Notes: generated by a model not told the origin, from the sequence alone. Positions 36,189 to 45,009 are shown, counted from the stretch's first letter. The stretch is DNA of 64,000 bases from an uncultured Clostridium sp. (GCA_900539185.1 UQBG01000012.1:1-64000); one strand, 5' to 3'. Made by a program: numbers and translations.

Positions 36189-36261
36189 GCGCTTCTAGCT
36201 CATTTGGTAGAGCACCTGACTCTTAATCAGGGTGTGCGGGGTTCGAGCCCCCGGAGGCGCA
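36189..36261 (+). tRNA. tRNA-Lys(CTT)
   Basis: 73 nt, CCA not encoded. Acceptor GCGCTTC/GAGGCGC has one T-G wobble. Anticodon stem CCTGA/TCAGG with loop CTCTTAA gives anticodon CTT. The 223 bp after it hold a T-rich weak hairpin near 36266-36307 and otherwise no gene before the glucosidase. Confidence 0.95.
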
Positions 36262-36484
36262 CTAAAAGGCTCAAGGCTTCGCGGATATGCAGGTTTTGGG
36301 TTTTTTGTTTTAAAAAAATATTTGAATTGAAATCTGGAAAAGTCAAAATTGACCTATTATCTCGTCATTGATTACCCTATGAAATATAGAAAATGCTTGT
36401 TATAATCGAGACAAATCAAAGAAACCATGAACATAATGCGGAAAGCAAAAGTCAATAGATGATGAATCGGAAAGGAGAATGACT

Positions 36485-37831
36485 ATGGGATTCGGAAAAG
36501 ATTTTATGTGGGGAGCAGCGAGTGCGGCTTATCAGGTAGAGGGTGCCTGGAATGAAGACGGAAGAGGACCAAGTGTCTGGGATGTCTGTGGAAGAGGACG
36601 CGAAAAGGTAATGTTCAATGAAACGGGCGATATCGCATGTGATCATTATCATAGATATAAGGAAGATGTGGCACTGATGAAAGAGATGGGACTGAAGTGC
36701 TATCGGTTTTCCATCAGTTGGTCACGGGTTTTACCGGATGGTACCGGCAAAATCAATGAGAAAGGTTTGAAGTTTTATTCGGATCTGGTAGACGAACTTC
36801 TGGCAAATGATATTACACCGTTGGTTTCCATTTTCCATTGGGATTATCCATATGCGCTGTATCAGAAGGGTGGCTGGATGAATCCGGAATCCTCTGAGTG
36901 GTTCTTAGAGTATGCGAAAATCGTGGTAGATGCATTATCTGACCGGGTATCATGCTGGTTAACGATCAATGAGCCGCAGTGCTTTATAGGTTGTGGATAT
37001 GAGTTTGGCAGTCATGCACCATTTGTTCAGATGGCACCAAAGGATCTGATCACGATGACACACAACGTATTGTTGGCACATGGTAAGACGGTGAAGTATA
37101 TTCGGGAGCACGCAAAGACAAAGGCAGAGATTTCATTTGCACCGATCGCACCGGTTTATATTCCGGAAAATGACACGAAAGAAGCGATAGAGGCAGCCAG
37201 ACGGAAGACGTTCAGTATGACAAAGGAGGGCTTCACCTTTGGACTGACCTGGTGGAGTGATCCGATTATACTGGGAAAATATCCGGAAGAGGCATATGAG
37301 CTCTTTGGAGAGGATATGCCGGTGTACAGTGAGGAAGATATGAAGCTGATCAGTCAGCCATTGGACTTCTATGGAATGAATGTTTACTACTCAGCAGGAG
37401 AGCATCGGACGGATGCCTATCCAGTATATATGTGGCAGGGACGTGCAACTACGACTATGGGCTGGCCGGTGACCCCGGAAGCACTGTATTGGTCGCCGAA
37501 GTTCCTGTATGAGCGTTACGGACTTCCGATCATGATTACGGAAAATGGTATGGCAGGTATGGATTGGATTCATATGGATGGCAAGGTTCATGATTCATAT
37601 CGTATCGACTTTATGCATCGGTATTTGCTGGAGTATAAGCGTGCGGCAGAGGATGGTGTGCCATTGAAGGGCTATATGTACTGGTCACTGACAGATAACT
37701 TTGAGTGGGCGTTCGGTTATAATCAGCGGTTTGGTTTGATTTATGTGGATTATCAGACCCAGCAGAGAACGATGAAGGATGCTGCCTACTGGTATAAGGA
37801 AGTTATGGAGACAAACGGAGAAAATTTATAA
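36485..37831 (+). CDS. Glycoside hydrolase family 1 beta-glucosidase
   Basis: Hydrolyses beta-glucosides in the cytoplasm. 448 aa, a full GH1 barrel. The acid/base Glu163 is in TINEP and the nucleophile Glu353 in ITENG. Substrate-binding segments FMWGAASAAYQVEGAWNEDG and NFEWAFGYNQRFGL are present. I chose ATG 36485, 7 nt after GGAG; the ATG at 36479 is only 1 nt from it. No PTS or regulator lies beside it. The lack of a phospho-sugar signature cannot be judged without alignment, so 6-phospho-beta-glucosidase is possible but less likely. Confidence 0.93.
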   Translation: MGFGKDFMWGAASAAYQVEGAWNEDGRGPSVWDVCGRGREKVMFNETGDIACDHYHRYKEDVALMKEMGLKCYRFSISWSRVLPDGTGKINEKGLKFYSDLVDELLANDITPLVSIFHWDYPYALYQKGGWMNPESSEWFLEYAKIVVDALSDRVSCWLTINEPQCFIGCGYEFGSHAPFVQMAPKDLITMTHNVLLAHGKTVKYIREHAKTKAEISFAPIAPVYIPENDTKEAIEAARRKTFSMTKEGFTFGLTWWSDPIILGKYPEEAYELFGEDMPVYSEEDMKLISQPLDFYGMNVYYSAGEHRTDAYPVYMWQGRATTTMGWPVTPEALYWSPKFLYERYGLPIMITENGMAGMDWIHMDGKVHDSYRIDFMHRYLLEYKRAAEDGVPLKGYMYWSLTDNFEWAFGYNQRFGLIYVDYQTQQRTMKDAAYWYKEVMETNGENL

Positions 37832-37870
37832 AAAAGGTAGTGCAATTTTTCAAGGACTATGCTATAATAG

Positions 37871-37902
37871 CAAAAGTTGCTGAAGAGATTCAGTAACTTT
37901 TG
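37871..37902. other. Inverted repeat before tRNA-Pro
   Basis: CAAAAGTTGCTGAA and TTCAGTAACTTTTG pair across a 4-nt loop, with one G-T pair. TATAAT at 37863-37868 lies just upstream, so the repeat may be a leader hairpin of tRNA-Pro rather than a terminator of the glucosidase. Confidence 0.45.
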
Positions 37903-37907
37903 CTTTC

Positions 37908-37981
37908 CGGAATGTGGCTCAGTTTGGTAGAGCGCTTCGTTCGGGACGAAGAGGTCGCGTGTTCGAATCACGTCATTCCGA
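37908..37981 (+). tRNA. tRNA-Pro(CGG)
   Basis: 74 nt, CCA not encoded. Acceptor CGGAATG/CATTCCG pairs fully. Anticodon stem CTTCG/CGAAG with loop TTCGGGA gives anticodon CGG. The GNAT gene follows after a terminator. Confidence 0.95.
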
Positions 37982-37987
37982 TGCTGG

Positions 37988-38033
37988 AAAAAGAGCGGAA
38001 TCCCCAGAGTTTTCAAGGGGTTTCGCTCTTTTT
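37988..38033 (+). terminator. Terminator after tRNA-Pro
   Basis: Imperfect stem AAAAAGAGCGGAATCCCC/GGGGTTTCGCTCTTTTT ending in a T-run. Confidence 0.8.
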
Positions 38034-38091
38034 ACATTACGTGATTTTTAACTCAGGGATTATAGGTACAGAACGTAAGGGATGTAGGAAT

Positions 38092-38574
38092 ATGAATCAG
38101 ATTAAGAAGGCAACGGAAGCGGATGCACAGGAAATTTTAAAATTATATCAGACGATGCTGTACGGACCGGCAGACTGGAATGAAGGCTATCCGTCTCACA
38201 AGACAATCGCATTTGATCTGTCAAGAGGGGCTTTGTTTGTTATGAAGAATGCGCAGGGGGAGATTTTGGCTACAATCTCGATCGATGAGGATGAGGCGGT
38301 TGAACGACTGACCTGTTGGGATCCGGCACTGCAGCCGAGTGCAGAGCTTGCAAGACTTTGTGTACGGAAGGATGCACAGGGAAAAGGCATTGCGAAGCAG
38401 ATGATGCGGTTTGTGTTCGGAATTCTCAGAGAAGAGGGGGAAAAAAGTGTCCATATACTGGTAAAGACGGGGCACGAGGTTGCACTTTCTGCCTATCGAA
38501 CACTTGGATTTCGTGAGGTTGGAACCTGCCATTTATTTGATAAAGATTTCATTTGTATGGAAATCATTCTTTAA
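38092..38574 (+). CDS. GNAT family N-acetyltransferase
   Basis: 160 aa with a single GNAT fold. The acetyl-CoA motif A region reads LARLCVRKDAQGKGIAKQMMRFV, followed by HILVKTGHEVALSAYRTLGFREVG. The start at 38092 was chosen because homology begins at MNQIKKATEADAQEIL; the longer frame runs back through tRNA-Pro. The acetyl acceptor is unknown. Confidence 0.87.
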   Translation: MNQIKKATEADAQEILKLYQTMLYGPADWNEGYPSHKTIAFDLSRGALFVMKNAQGEILATISIDEDEAVERLTCWDPALQPSAELARLCVRKDAQGKGIAKQMMRFVFGILREEGEKSVHILVKTGHEVALSAYRTLGFREVGTCHLFDKDFICMEIIL

Positions 38575-38619
38575 ACTCCTGATTATTTTCAATAAAAATT
38601 CTCAAAAGAAAACTATATA

Positions 38620-38648
38620 TTGACATGCAAGTTAGATTAAACTAACAT
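38620..38648 (+). promoter_or_regulatory. Promoter of the TetR-hydrolase operon with embedded inverted repeat
   Basis: TTGACA (38620-38625) and TAACAT (38643-38648) are 17 bp apart. The spacer and -10 contain GTTAG-ATTAAA-CTAAC (38631-38646), an inverted repeat well placed for the TetR-type protein encoded next. Confidence 0.65.
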
Positions 38649-38704
38649 ATATGTGAACGTAATCATAAAATGTTCACAAAAAATAAATGTATGGAGAGGA
38701 TACG

Positions 38705-39295
38705 ATGCCAACAAGAGTATTTTCAGAGGAAGAACGGGAAGCATTGCGAATTCAGATGCTGGAGGTTGGATTTCCATTGCTAAAACAGTATGGTATGACG
38801 CATACTTCGATTTCAAAGATTACCAAGGCGGCGGGAATCGGAACCGGTACATTCTATAAGTTCTGGGAGAGCAAAGAGGCCTATATGGCGGAGCTGATTC
38901 AGTATCGTGTAGGAAAGATAAGACCAACGCTGATTGGAGCGGAAGCATTATCCGGACAGAGACGACTGGGACGCGAAGATGCACGCCGATACCTGCGGGC
39001 GGTGGTGGATGAGGAGGTCAGCATTTATCCGCATATGACATTAGAGGATGAGGCGAGGCTACTTCATGGAACCGATGCATTTATTCCGGATCTGGATAAA
39101 GAGCATGCGATTACAATGGGCCTGCTGGGGTATCTGGATAATGTACGGGAGGATGTGAATGTCGGATTGGTTGCGAATCTTACAAAGGTTTTGGTGCTAA
39201 CCTCAGAATCCCGGGAGGAGCTGCATGCATCGGCGTATCAGGAAACGCTGGAGACACAGATTGAGACGATTTTGAATTTAATTTTTAAGAATTAG
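38705..39295 (+). CDS. TetR/AcrR family transcriptional regulator
   Basis: 196 aa. The N-terminal helix-turn-helix (about 25-65) reads TSISKITKAAGIGTGTFYKFWESKEAYM, a standard TetR form. The C-terminal ligand domain shows nothing that identifies a ligand. I chose ATG 38705, preceded by GGAGAGG. The hydrolase gene begins 17 bp later, so both are probably under the repressor's own control. Confidence 0.88.
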   Translation: MPTRVFSEEEREALRIQMLEVGFPLLKQYGMTHTSISKITKAAGIGTGTFYKFWESKEAYMAELIQYRVGKIRPTLIGAEALSGQRRLGREDARRYLRAVVDEEVSIYPHMTLEDEARLLHGTDAFIPDLDKEHAITMGLLGYLDNVREDVNVGLVANLTKVLVLTSESREELHASAYQETLETQIETILNLIFKN

Positions 39296-39311
39296 GTAGG
39301 AGGAAAAACAG

Positions 39312-40232
39312 ATGAAAAAGATAAAAGAGACAGAAAAAGGATTTTACGGATGCTATTGGCCGGTAGAAGGAAGCACTTGTGCAATCATTGCGATGCTGGG
39401 AGATGACTGTGAGGATCATATGGCAAAAGGAGCCGTAAAGTGGCTTCAGAAAAAGTTTCAGGTCAGTGTGGTAACACTGAGCCCGGCGCATAAGAATTAT
39501 AGTCATCATAACCTTCCGGTAGAACGAATCGGAGCGGTTATAAAATACCTTCAGGAGAGAGGAATAAAGAAAATAGGAATTGCAGGGGCTTCTACAACGG
39601 GTATGTTTGCCCTGATAGCGGCGTCCTATTATCCGGAGATTACATTAACTTTGGCGATGACTCCGTCAGACTTTGTAATGGAGGGCTTCTATCAGGGAAA
39701 GCGTGATGGTATGACAGAGTGGCCGGGAGAAGGAGAATCTACTGCATCCTGGGAAGGAAAGCCGCTTCCGTATCTCCCGTATGCATATCGTCACCCGGCG
39801 TATGGTCAGAAGATGAAGGATGATGCAAAGAAGAATGGTGACATGATCTCATCCGTCAATATATTCATTGATTCCGAAAAGGCACATCCGATCCAGGAGG
39901 AAGAATTTATTAAGATTGAACGGATTCATGGAAAGGTACTGTTGATCGGAGCCGAAGATGATTCTTTGTGGGAAGCGGCAAAGTATATCCGAAGAATGGA
40001 GAAGCGGCTGGAGACACATGCACATGAGTGTGAGGTGGAGAGTTATATTTATGAGCACGCAACTCATTTTGTATTCCCGGAAGGAATGTTAAAAGCAATA
40101 ATACCGGCTGTAGGGGATCTGATGACATGGGTATTTGCTGCCGGACGAAAGTTCCCAAAGGAATGTAAGGAAGCACGGAAGGATATTGAGCGGCATGTGA
40201 CAGATGCGATTGAGACGTGGAAACGCCGGTAA
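39312..40232 (+). CDS. Alpha/beta hydrolase, acyl-CoA thioesterase/BAAT C-terminal type
   Basis: 306 aa, soluble. The nucleophile elbow is GASTTG with Ser94. The probable acid is in GAEDDSLWEA and the His in EHATHFVF, the layout of the BAAT C-terminal family. Such enzymes act on thioesters or esters. No signal peptide is present. It is cotranscribed with the TetR gene, which suggests induction by its substrate or a related compound (inference). Confidence 0.78.
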   Translation: MKKIKETEKGFYGCYWPVEGSTCAIIAMLGDDCEDHMAKGAVKWLQKKFQVSVVTLSPAHKNYSHHNLPVERIGAVIKYLQERGIKKIGIAGASTTGMFALIAASYYPEITLTLAMTPSDFVMEGFYQGKRDGMTEWPGEGESTASWEGKPLPYLPYAYRHPAYGQKMKDDAKKNGDMISSVNIFIDSEKAHPIQEEEFIKIERIHGKVLLIGAEDDSLWEAAKYIRRMEKRLETHAHECEVESYIYEHATHFVFPEGMLKAIIPAVGDLMTWVFAAGRKFPKECKEARKDIERHVTDAIETWKRR

Positions 40233-40252
40233 TGGAAGAAAGGAGAATACCA

Positions 40253-40321
40253 ATGGCAGTCAAAGTAACGGATGCAAGCAGAAATGTGAAAAAAGCTGTT
40301 GCAACGAAAAATGTCACATAG
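40253..40321 (+). CDS. Short open frame of 22 aa
   Basis: Reads MAVKVTDASRNVKKAVATKN then VT and stop. AAAGGAG lies 7 nt before ATG, an ideal site. It could be a leader peptide, a small protein or the broken 5' end of a lost gene. It sits 20 bp after the hydrolase and 58 bp before the hybrid kinase. Confidence 0.35.
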   Translation: MAVKVTDASRNVKKAVATKNVT

Positions 40322-40379
40322 TATTATAATGAGGATCTTGGAAAATATGTGATATTTAAAATGGATATGAGGATTAATT

Positions 40380-42323
40380 ATGCAATATAGCGATGAAATG
40401 GACAAAACGCAAGAAGGGATACATTTGAAGAAGAAAAGGTTTGTAAAATTAAAAAAAACAGGAAATATCTTTGCGATTATGGGACTGTCTATCATTTGGG
40501 TTATAGCTGCGTACACATTTATTCTGCAAAGTGCCTATACTAAGACTGCACTGGAAACAGAAATCTCCCGTGATAGAGCAAGTGCAGATGCAGTCCATAA
40601 ACTGGTGGATGGAAAAATTGGGTGGGAGGATTTTTCACAAATCAAGGATCGCTCCGATGAAGATACACAGTTCTATAAGGATATTTCCCTCTACCTCAAC
40701 GAGATCCGGACATTGAATTCTACAAGGTATATTTACATTGCTACGAGAAACGAAGAAGGAAAACTGATCTATGTGGTGGATGGTTTGAATCCAGATGCCG
40801 GGGATGTAAGACATCCCGGGGATTATATAGAGGATGAAATGATTCCCTATATTGAAAGGGCTCTCTCTGGGGAAAACGTGTATTCTCAAGATATTGTGGA
40901 CACAACCTGGGGACCAATTTTCACGGCCTGCTATCCGGTACGTTCAAATCTGGATGGAACGGGAGAGATCGTAGGTGCATTCTGTATTGAAATTGATATG
41001 CAGTCTGCGTATGGCATGGTAGAGAAGACAAAAAACATATCTGTAATTTGTGGCACGATTGCCGGATTAGTGTTGCTGATGATCTGTTTGAGTATCTATT
41101 TTATCTACCAGAAAAGCAAGAAAGAAGAATATACGCAAAAGCAACAGTTGTTGGAAGCTGTGGAAAAAGCAGATGCTGCCAATCAGGCAAAATCTACATT
41201 TTTGCTTAACATGAGCCATGATATCCGAACCCCAATGAATGCCATCATTGGATTTACCAATATTGCATTGCACCAGAATGCGGTTGCAGAAATACATGAA
41301 AGTCTGGAAAAAGTGCGGGAAAGTTCCAATCATCTGCTTTCGTTGTTGAATGATATTCTTGATCTCAGTCGTATTGAAAGTGGAAAAACAGTGTTTTCTC
41401 CTGAACCGGTGAATATTACCGAGCTGACAGATAATGTTCTGGCAATCATGAAAGGCCTTCTTTATAACAGAGATTTGAAGATTGAAGTATACCGTGAAAG
41501 ACCAAAGAATTCCTATGTTCTTGCAGATGCTGCACGTATTCGAGAAGTTCTGACGAATCTTCTCAGTAATGCTGTGAAATTCACAAAGGATGGTGGAACG
41601 GTCACACTGGACATCAGCAGTCATCCGGGAGAGGATGACAAGCATATTGTAGCCCGTTATATTGTTCGGGATAACGGTATTGGGATGAGTGAAGAGTTTC
41701 AGAAAAACCTATTTAAACCATTTTCACAAGAAGATGACAGAGGTGCCAGAACACAATATAAGGGTACCGGACTTGGAATGGCCATTACAAAGGAATATGT
41801 TCACATGATGGGAGGCAAAATTGACTTTGAAAGCAAAAAGGGCATTGGAACTACTTTCATAGTGGAGATTCCGCTGGAGTTGACAGAGCAAGATATTCAT
41901 CAAAAGCAAGAAGATCCAGTGAATCGTGATTTGACAGGTGTTAATGTTCTTATGGCAGAGGATAATGATCTGAATGCTGAGCTTGCTACGGTGATGCTGG
42001 AGGATGCAGGCATGGTTGTGACACGGGCATCCGATGGAAAGGAAGCGGTCGAACTATTCAAAAATCATCCACGAGGCACTTACGATATTATATTGATGGA
42101 TATTATGATGCCGAATATGGACGGATATCAGGCTGCGAAAACTATTCGGGCCATGGAGATGGAGCGACCGGACGCAAGTACGATTCCGATTATTGCCTTG
42201 TCCGCAAATGCTTTTGTGGAGGATATCAAGGCTTCATTGGATTCTGGTATGAATGGTCATATTTCAAAACCATTTGACATGGAAGAAGTAACCGATACAA
42301 TCACAAAATATGTCAAGTCTTAG
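40380..42323 (+). CDS. Hybrid sensor histidine kinase/response regulator
   Basis: 647 aa. Membrane segments at about 29-52 and 218-242 enclose an extracellular Cache-like sensor (about 55-215). HisKA follows with the phospho-acceptor His280 (NMSHDIRTPMNAI), then HATPase with VLTNLLSNAVKFT, DNGIGM and GTGLGMAI. The receiver domain (520-647) has EDN, Asp574 in MDIMMPNMDG and Lys in SKPFD. There is no output domain or HPt protein nearby, so its downstream partner is unknown. A weak GAGG precedes the start. Confidence 0.93.
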   Translation: MQYSDEMDKTQEGIHLKKKRFVKLKKTGNIFAIMGLSIIWVIAAYTFILQSAYTKTALETEISRDRASADAVHKLVDGKIGWEDFSQIKDRSDEDTQFYKDISLYLNEIRTLNSTRYIYIATRNEEGKLIYVVDGLNPDAGDVRHPGDYIEDEMIPYIERALSGENVYSQDIVDTTWGPIFTACYPVRSNLDGTGEIVGAFCIEIDMQSAYGMVEKTKNISVICGTIAGLVLLMICLSIYFIYQKSKKEEYTQKQQLLEAVEKADAANQAKSTFLLNMSHDIRTPMNAIIGFTNIALHQNAVAEIHESLEKVRESSNHLLSLLNDILDLSRIESGKTVFSPEPVNITELTDNVLAIMKGLLYNRDLKIEVYRERPKNSYVLADAARIREVLTNLLSNAVKFTKDGGTVTLDISSHPGEDDKHIVARYIVRDNGIGMSEEFQKNLFKPFSQEDDRGARTQYKGTGLGMAITKEYVHMMGGKIDFESKKGIGTTFIVEIPLELTEQDIHQKQEDPVNRDLTGVNVLMAEDNDLNAELATVMLEDAGMVVTRASDGKEAVELFKNHPRGTYDIILMDIMMPNMDGYQAAKTIRAMEMERPDASTIPIIALSANAFVEDIKASLDSGMNGHISKPFDMEEVTDTITKYVKS

Positions 42324-42367
42324 AATATGAAAGATTAGGCAAACAAAGTGGGAAAGGAGAACCGTTA

Positions 42368-43606
42368 TCAAAAGGTTCTCTTTTCTTTTGACAGGCCACC
42401 GGTCATGTGAGCCTGATCTGAGTTTACAAATCTGGCACGGAGAATCGAATCTTCTCCGTAGCGGTTGCGAATGCTGTCGATCGCCGCATTCAGCTTCGAG
42501 AGCTTTTCGTTCTCCTCGGCGTGGAACAGGTCGAGTTGCTGGGAATCGGCACCGGAGATGTGACCGGTAGAAATGCCGATCTGGCGCAGAGGGGTGTGAT
42601 CCCATAGGGTATCGAAGAGCTGACAGGCGGTGGTGTAGATTACTTCAGTGACGTTGGTCGCTGAGGAGAGCTGACTCTGATGGGACTGGCGATGGAAGTC
42701 ACAGTCTACAATCGAGACAGAAACCATGCTGATATAGGCTCCGTCCATGCGGATTCTGGCACCAATCGTTTCACTAAGGGATAATAAAAAGGTCTTTGCC
42801 GTTTCGGCGTCGGTTACGTCATAAGCAATCGTGACAGAGTTCCCGTAGCTTTTATTGGCAGTCTTGTGGTCGGTAACCAGTTCGATGTCGTGTCCGTTTG
42901 CATAGTTCCAGATGATTTCTCCATGCTTTTTAAAATGTGAGCGAAGGATATTCACATCACACCGAGCCAGATCACCGATCGTATGGATCCCCAGTGTATG
43001 TAGCTTCTGACCGGTAGAACGTCCGACAAAGAACAGATCATCGACAGAGAGCGGCCACATCTTTACAGGAACTTCTTCCGGGAACAGAGTATGCACCCGA
43101 TCCGGTTTTTCAAAGTCGGAAGCCATCTTAGCCAGAAGACGGTTTTTGGAAACACCGATATTAACGGTAAAGCCGAGCGTGTCACGGATGATGTCTTTTA
43201 ATTTACCGGCAAATTCCACAGGTGAGCCATACAGGCGGCCGGTGCCGGTCATGTCACAGAAGGCTTCGTCGATACTATACTGTTCTACGATGGGAGCGTA
43301 GGAGCGCAGAAGTTCCATAAAGGCATGAGACTGTGCAACGTATAGAGCATAGTCCGGTGGAACAACAGTCAGTCCGGGGCATTTTCTGCGGGCATTTACA
43401 AGAGGTTCACCGGTTCGAATCTGATAGATCTTTGCCGGAGAGGACTTTGCTAAAACAATGCCGTGGCGATTTTTCTCACTTCCGCCGATGACGGATGGGA
43501 TCGTGCGTAGATCCGTGGAGGAAGGATCAGCGGACAGACGACGGGCAGCCTCCCAGGAAAGGAAGGCACTATTCACATCTATATGATAAATAATCGGTTC
43601 TGGCAT
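42368..43606 (-). CDS. Y-family DNA polymerase (DinB/UvrX type)
   Basis: A translesion polymerase of 412 aa. The catalytic segments are HIDVNSAFLSWEA at the N-terminus and YSIDEAFCDMTGTGRLYG. The thumb region reads VSKNRLLAKMASDFEKPDR, and a little-finger domain follows. Near the C-terminus QLDLF (357-361) is a sliding-clamp binding motif. A perfect LexA box sits 42 bp upstream, so it should be induced by DNA damage. It resembles Pol IV and the UvrX/ImpB group. Confidence 0.9.
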   Translation of the reverse strand: MPEPIIYHIDVNSAFLSWEAARRLSADPSSTDLRTIPSVIGGSEKNRHGIVLAKSSPAKIYQIRTGEPLVNARRKCPGLTVVPPDYALYVAQSHAFMELLRSYAPIVEQYSIDEAFCDMTGTGRLYGSPVEFAGKLKDIIRDTLGFTVNIGVSKNRLLAKMASDFEKPDRVHTLFPEEVPVKMWPLSVDDLFFVGRSTGQKLHTLGIHTIGDLARCDVNILRSHFKKHGEIIWNYANGHDIELVTDHKTANKSYGNSVTIAYDVTDAETAKTFLLSLSETIGARIRMDGAYISMVSVSIVDCDFHRQSHQSQLSSATNVTEVIYTTACQLFDTLWDHTPLRQIGISTGHISGADSQQLDLFHAEENEKLSKLNAAIDSIRNRYGEDSILRARFVNSDQAHMTGGLSKEKRTF

Positions 43607-43647
43607 ATCGGTACCTCTTTAAAATGAATTCTTATACCATATTATCA

Positions 43648-43659
43648 GAACAAATGTTC
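43648..43659. promoter_or_regulatory. LexA (SOS) box
   Basis: GAAC-AAAT-GTTC, a perfect match to the Gram-positive LexA/DinR operator core, flanked to give a 14-bp palindrome AGAACAAATGTTCT. On the minus strand GATAAT follows directly, so the site overlaps the polymerase promoter. Confidence 0.8.
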
Positions 43660-43762
43660 TAAGTAAATAGGAAATTTGTAAAAAAAATATGAAAAAACAA
43701 AAAGAAGGATTGATTTTTATTTTTTATACATATAACATAAAAAGAAAAAGGGAGGTAATGGA

Positions 43763-44251
43763 ATGAAGCAGACAGAAGTAGCAGCAACAAATGAAGTGGC
43801 AGAACTGGCGAATGAGATTACGATCCAGTCCTATCGGTGGAATCGGGTAGACCTCCATAGATTGTTTCAGAATATGTCTACTGTAGATTATGCCGCAATG
43901 TGGATCCTATCCCGTCATATCGAGGGTGAAGAGGAGAATAAGAAGATTTATCTGAAAGAGATATCAGAAAAGCTGATGCTGCCGATGCCGAAGGTGTCCA
44001 GACTGGTACAGGCCTTACAGGAGAAGGGACTGGTGACCTGGCGGCATGATGGCAAGGGGGAAGAGGGAACCTATATTCAGGTGACGGAGCATGGTGTCCA
44101 GAAGGGAATCGAACAGCAGGAGACGCTGAAGGAGTTTTATAATCGAGTGATTCCAAGGTTCGGAAAAGAGCGGTTTGCACATCTGCTTGAGGAGATGAAC
44201 GAACTTGAGGAGATCATGAAGGATGAAATGGAAAATAGCAGCAACCGGTAG
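43763..44251 (+). CDS. MarR family transcriptional regulator
   Basis: 162 aa. The winged helix lies at about 45-110, with YLKEISEKLMLPMPKVSRLVQALQEKGLVTW and a basic wing. Flanking helices form the dimer part, ending EEMNELEEIMKDEME. Strong GGGAGG before ATG. The target is unknown; hsp20 lies 241 bp downstream behind its own promoter. Confidence 0.82.
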   Translation: MKQTEVAATNEVAELANEITIQSYRWNRVDLHRLFQNMSTVDYAAMWILSRHIEGEEENKKIYLKEISEKLMLPMPKVSRLVQALQEKGLVTWRHDGKGEEGTYIQVTEHGVQKGIEQQETLKEFYNRVIPRFGKERFAHLLEEMNELEEIMKDEMENSSNR

Positions 44252-44292
44252 TTGCTTTTGTTAACATAAGTTCACACATTTTTCACAAATAA

Positions 44293-44319
44293 TTAGCACT
44301 CAACACTTGACATTGCTAA
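44293..44319. promoter_or_regulatory. CIRCE-like operator (HrcA site) of hsp20
   Basis: The left arm TTAGCACTC is exact. After 9 bp the right arm is CATTGCTAA against the consensus GAGTGCTAA, with two mismatches. It overlaps the -35 box, the usual place for HrcA control. Confidence 0.65.
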
Positions 44320-44335
44320 CAATAGGTGTTATAGT
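44307..44335 (+). promoter_or_regulatory. Promoter of hsp20
   Basis: TTGACA (44307-44312) and TATAGT (44330-44335) are 17 bp apart. The leader is about 150 nt. It contains a small hairpin GTTGA-AAC-TCAAC (44399-44411), a 7-bp hairpin ATGAATC-GTAAG-GATTCAT (44453-44471) ending 5 nt before the ribosome site, and a 17-codon frame (44375-44428) without a clear ribosome site. Confidence 0.75.
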
Positions 44336-44492
44336 ACAGGCATAACAAAGGAAGAGGGATAAAAAGAATAGAAGATGATCCCGGAATCCGATGTTAAAGT
44401 TGAAACTCAACACCTCAGATTTCTCTGATCGTGCTAATAGGTTATATGGTTTATGAATCGTAAGGATTCATCTTTGAAAGGAGTAATGACTT

Positions 44493-44954
44493 ATGTTACC
44501 TAGTATTTTTGGAGAAAGCTTATTTGATGACTGGATGGACTTCCCATTTGACGGGGAATTTGAAAAGCAGTTCTTCCCATCGAAGAATCCGTTGTATGGC
44601 AAGCATGCAAAGAACATGATGAAGACCGATGTGAAGGAAGTAGATGATCACTATGAAGTAGATATTGATCTTCCTGGATTCAAGAAAGACGAAGTAAGTG
44701 CAGAACTGAAGGACGGTTATCTGACAATCTCTGCAGCGAAGGGTCTGGATAAGGACGAGAAGGATAAGAAGACCGGCAAGTATATTCGTCAGGAGCGGTA
44801 TGCCGGCAGTATGAGCCGAAGCTTCTATGTAGGTGAGGACATTACGCAGGATGAGATCAAAGCAAAGTATGAGAATGGTATCCTGCAGTTGACGATCCCG
44901 AAGAAGGAAGCAAAGCCTGCGGTAGAGCAGAAGAACTTCATAGCGATTGAATAA
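44493..44954 (+). CDS. hsp20: Hsp20/alpha-crystallin small heat-shock protein
   Basis: A 153-aa holdase chaperone. The N-terminal arm is short (1-40). The alpha-crystallin domain (about 45-140) has VDIDLPGFKKDEVSAELKDGYLTISA and YENGILQLTIPKK. The C-terminal tail KPAVEQKNFIAIE lacks the clear IxI motif. GAAAGGAG lies 9 nt before ATG. The operator upstream implies HrcA control. Confidence 0.95.
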   Translation: MLPSIFGESLFDDWMDFPFDGEFEKQFFPSKNPLYGKHAKNMMKTDVKEVDDHYEVDIDLPGFKKDEVSAELKDGYLTISAAKGLDKDEKDKKTGKYIRQERYAGSMSRSFYVGEDITQDEIKAKYENGILQLTIPKKEAKPAVEQKNFIAIE

Positions 44955-45009
44955 CCGGAAACATAACAATATGTGCATAGGATGATAGAATAGAAAGGAA
45001 GTAATTATT

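Noticed and set aside
44453..44471. RNA thermometer over the hsp20 ribosome site
   Set aside because: The hairpin ends 5 nt before the ribosome site and does not pair with it, so I note it only as a structured leader.
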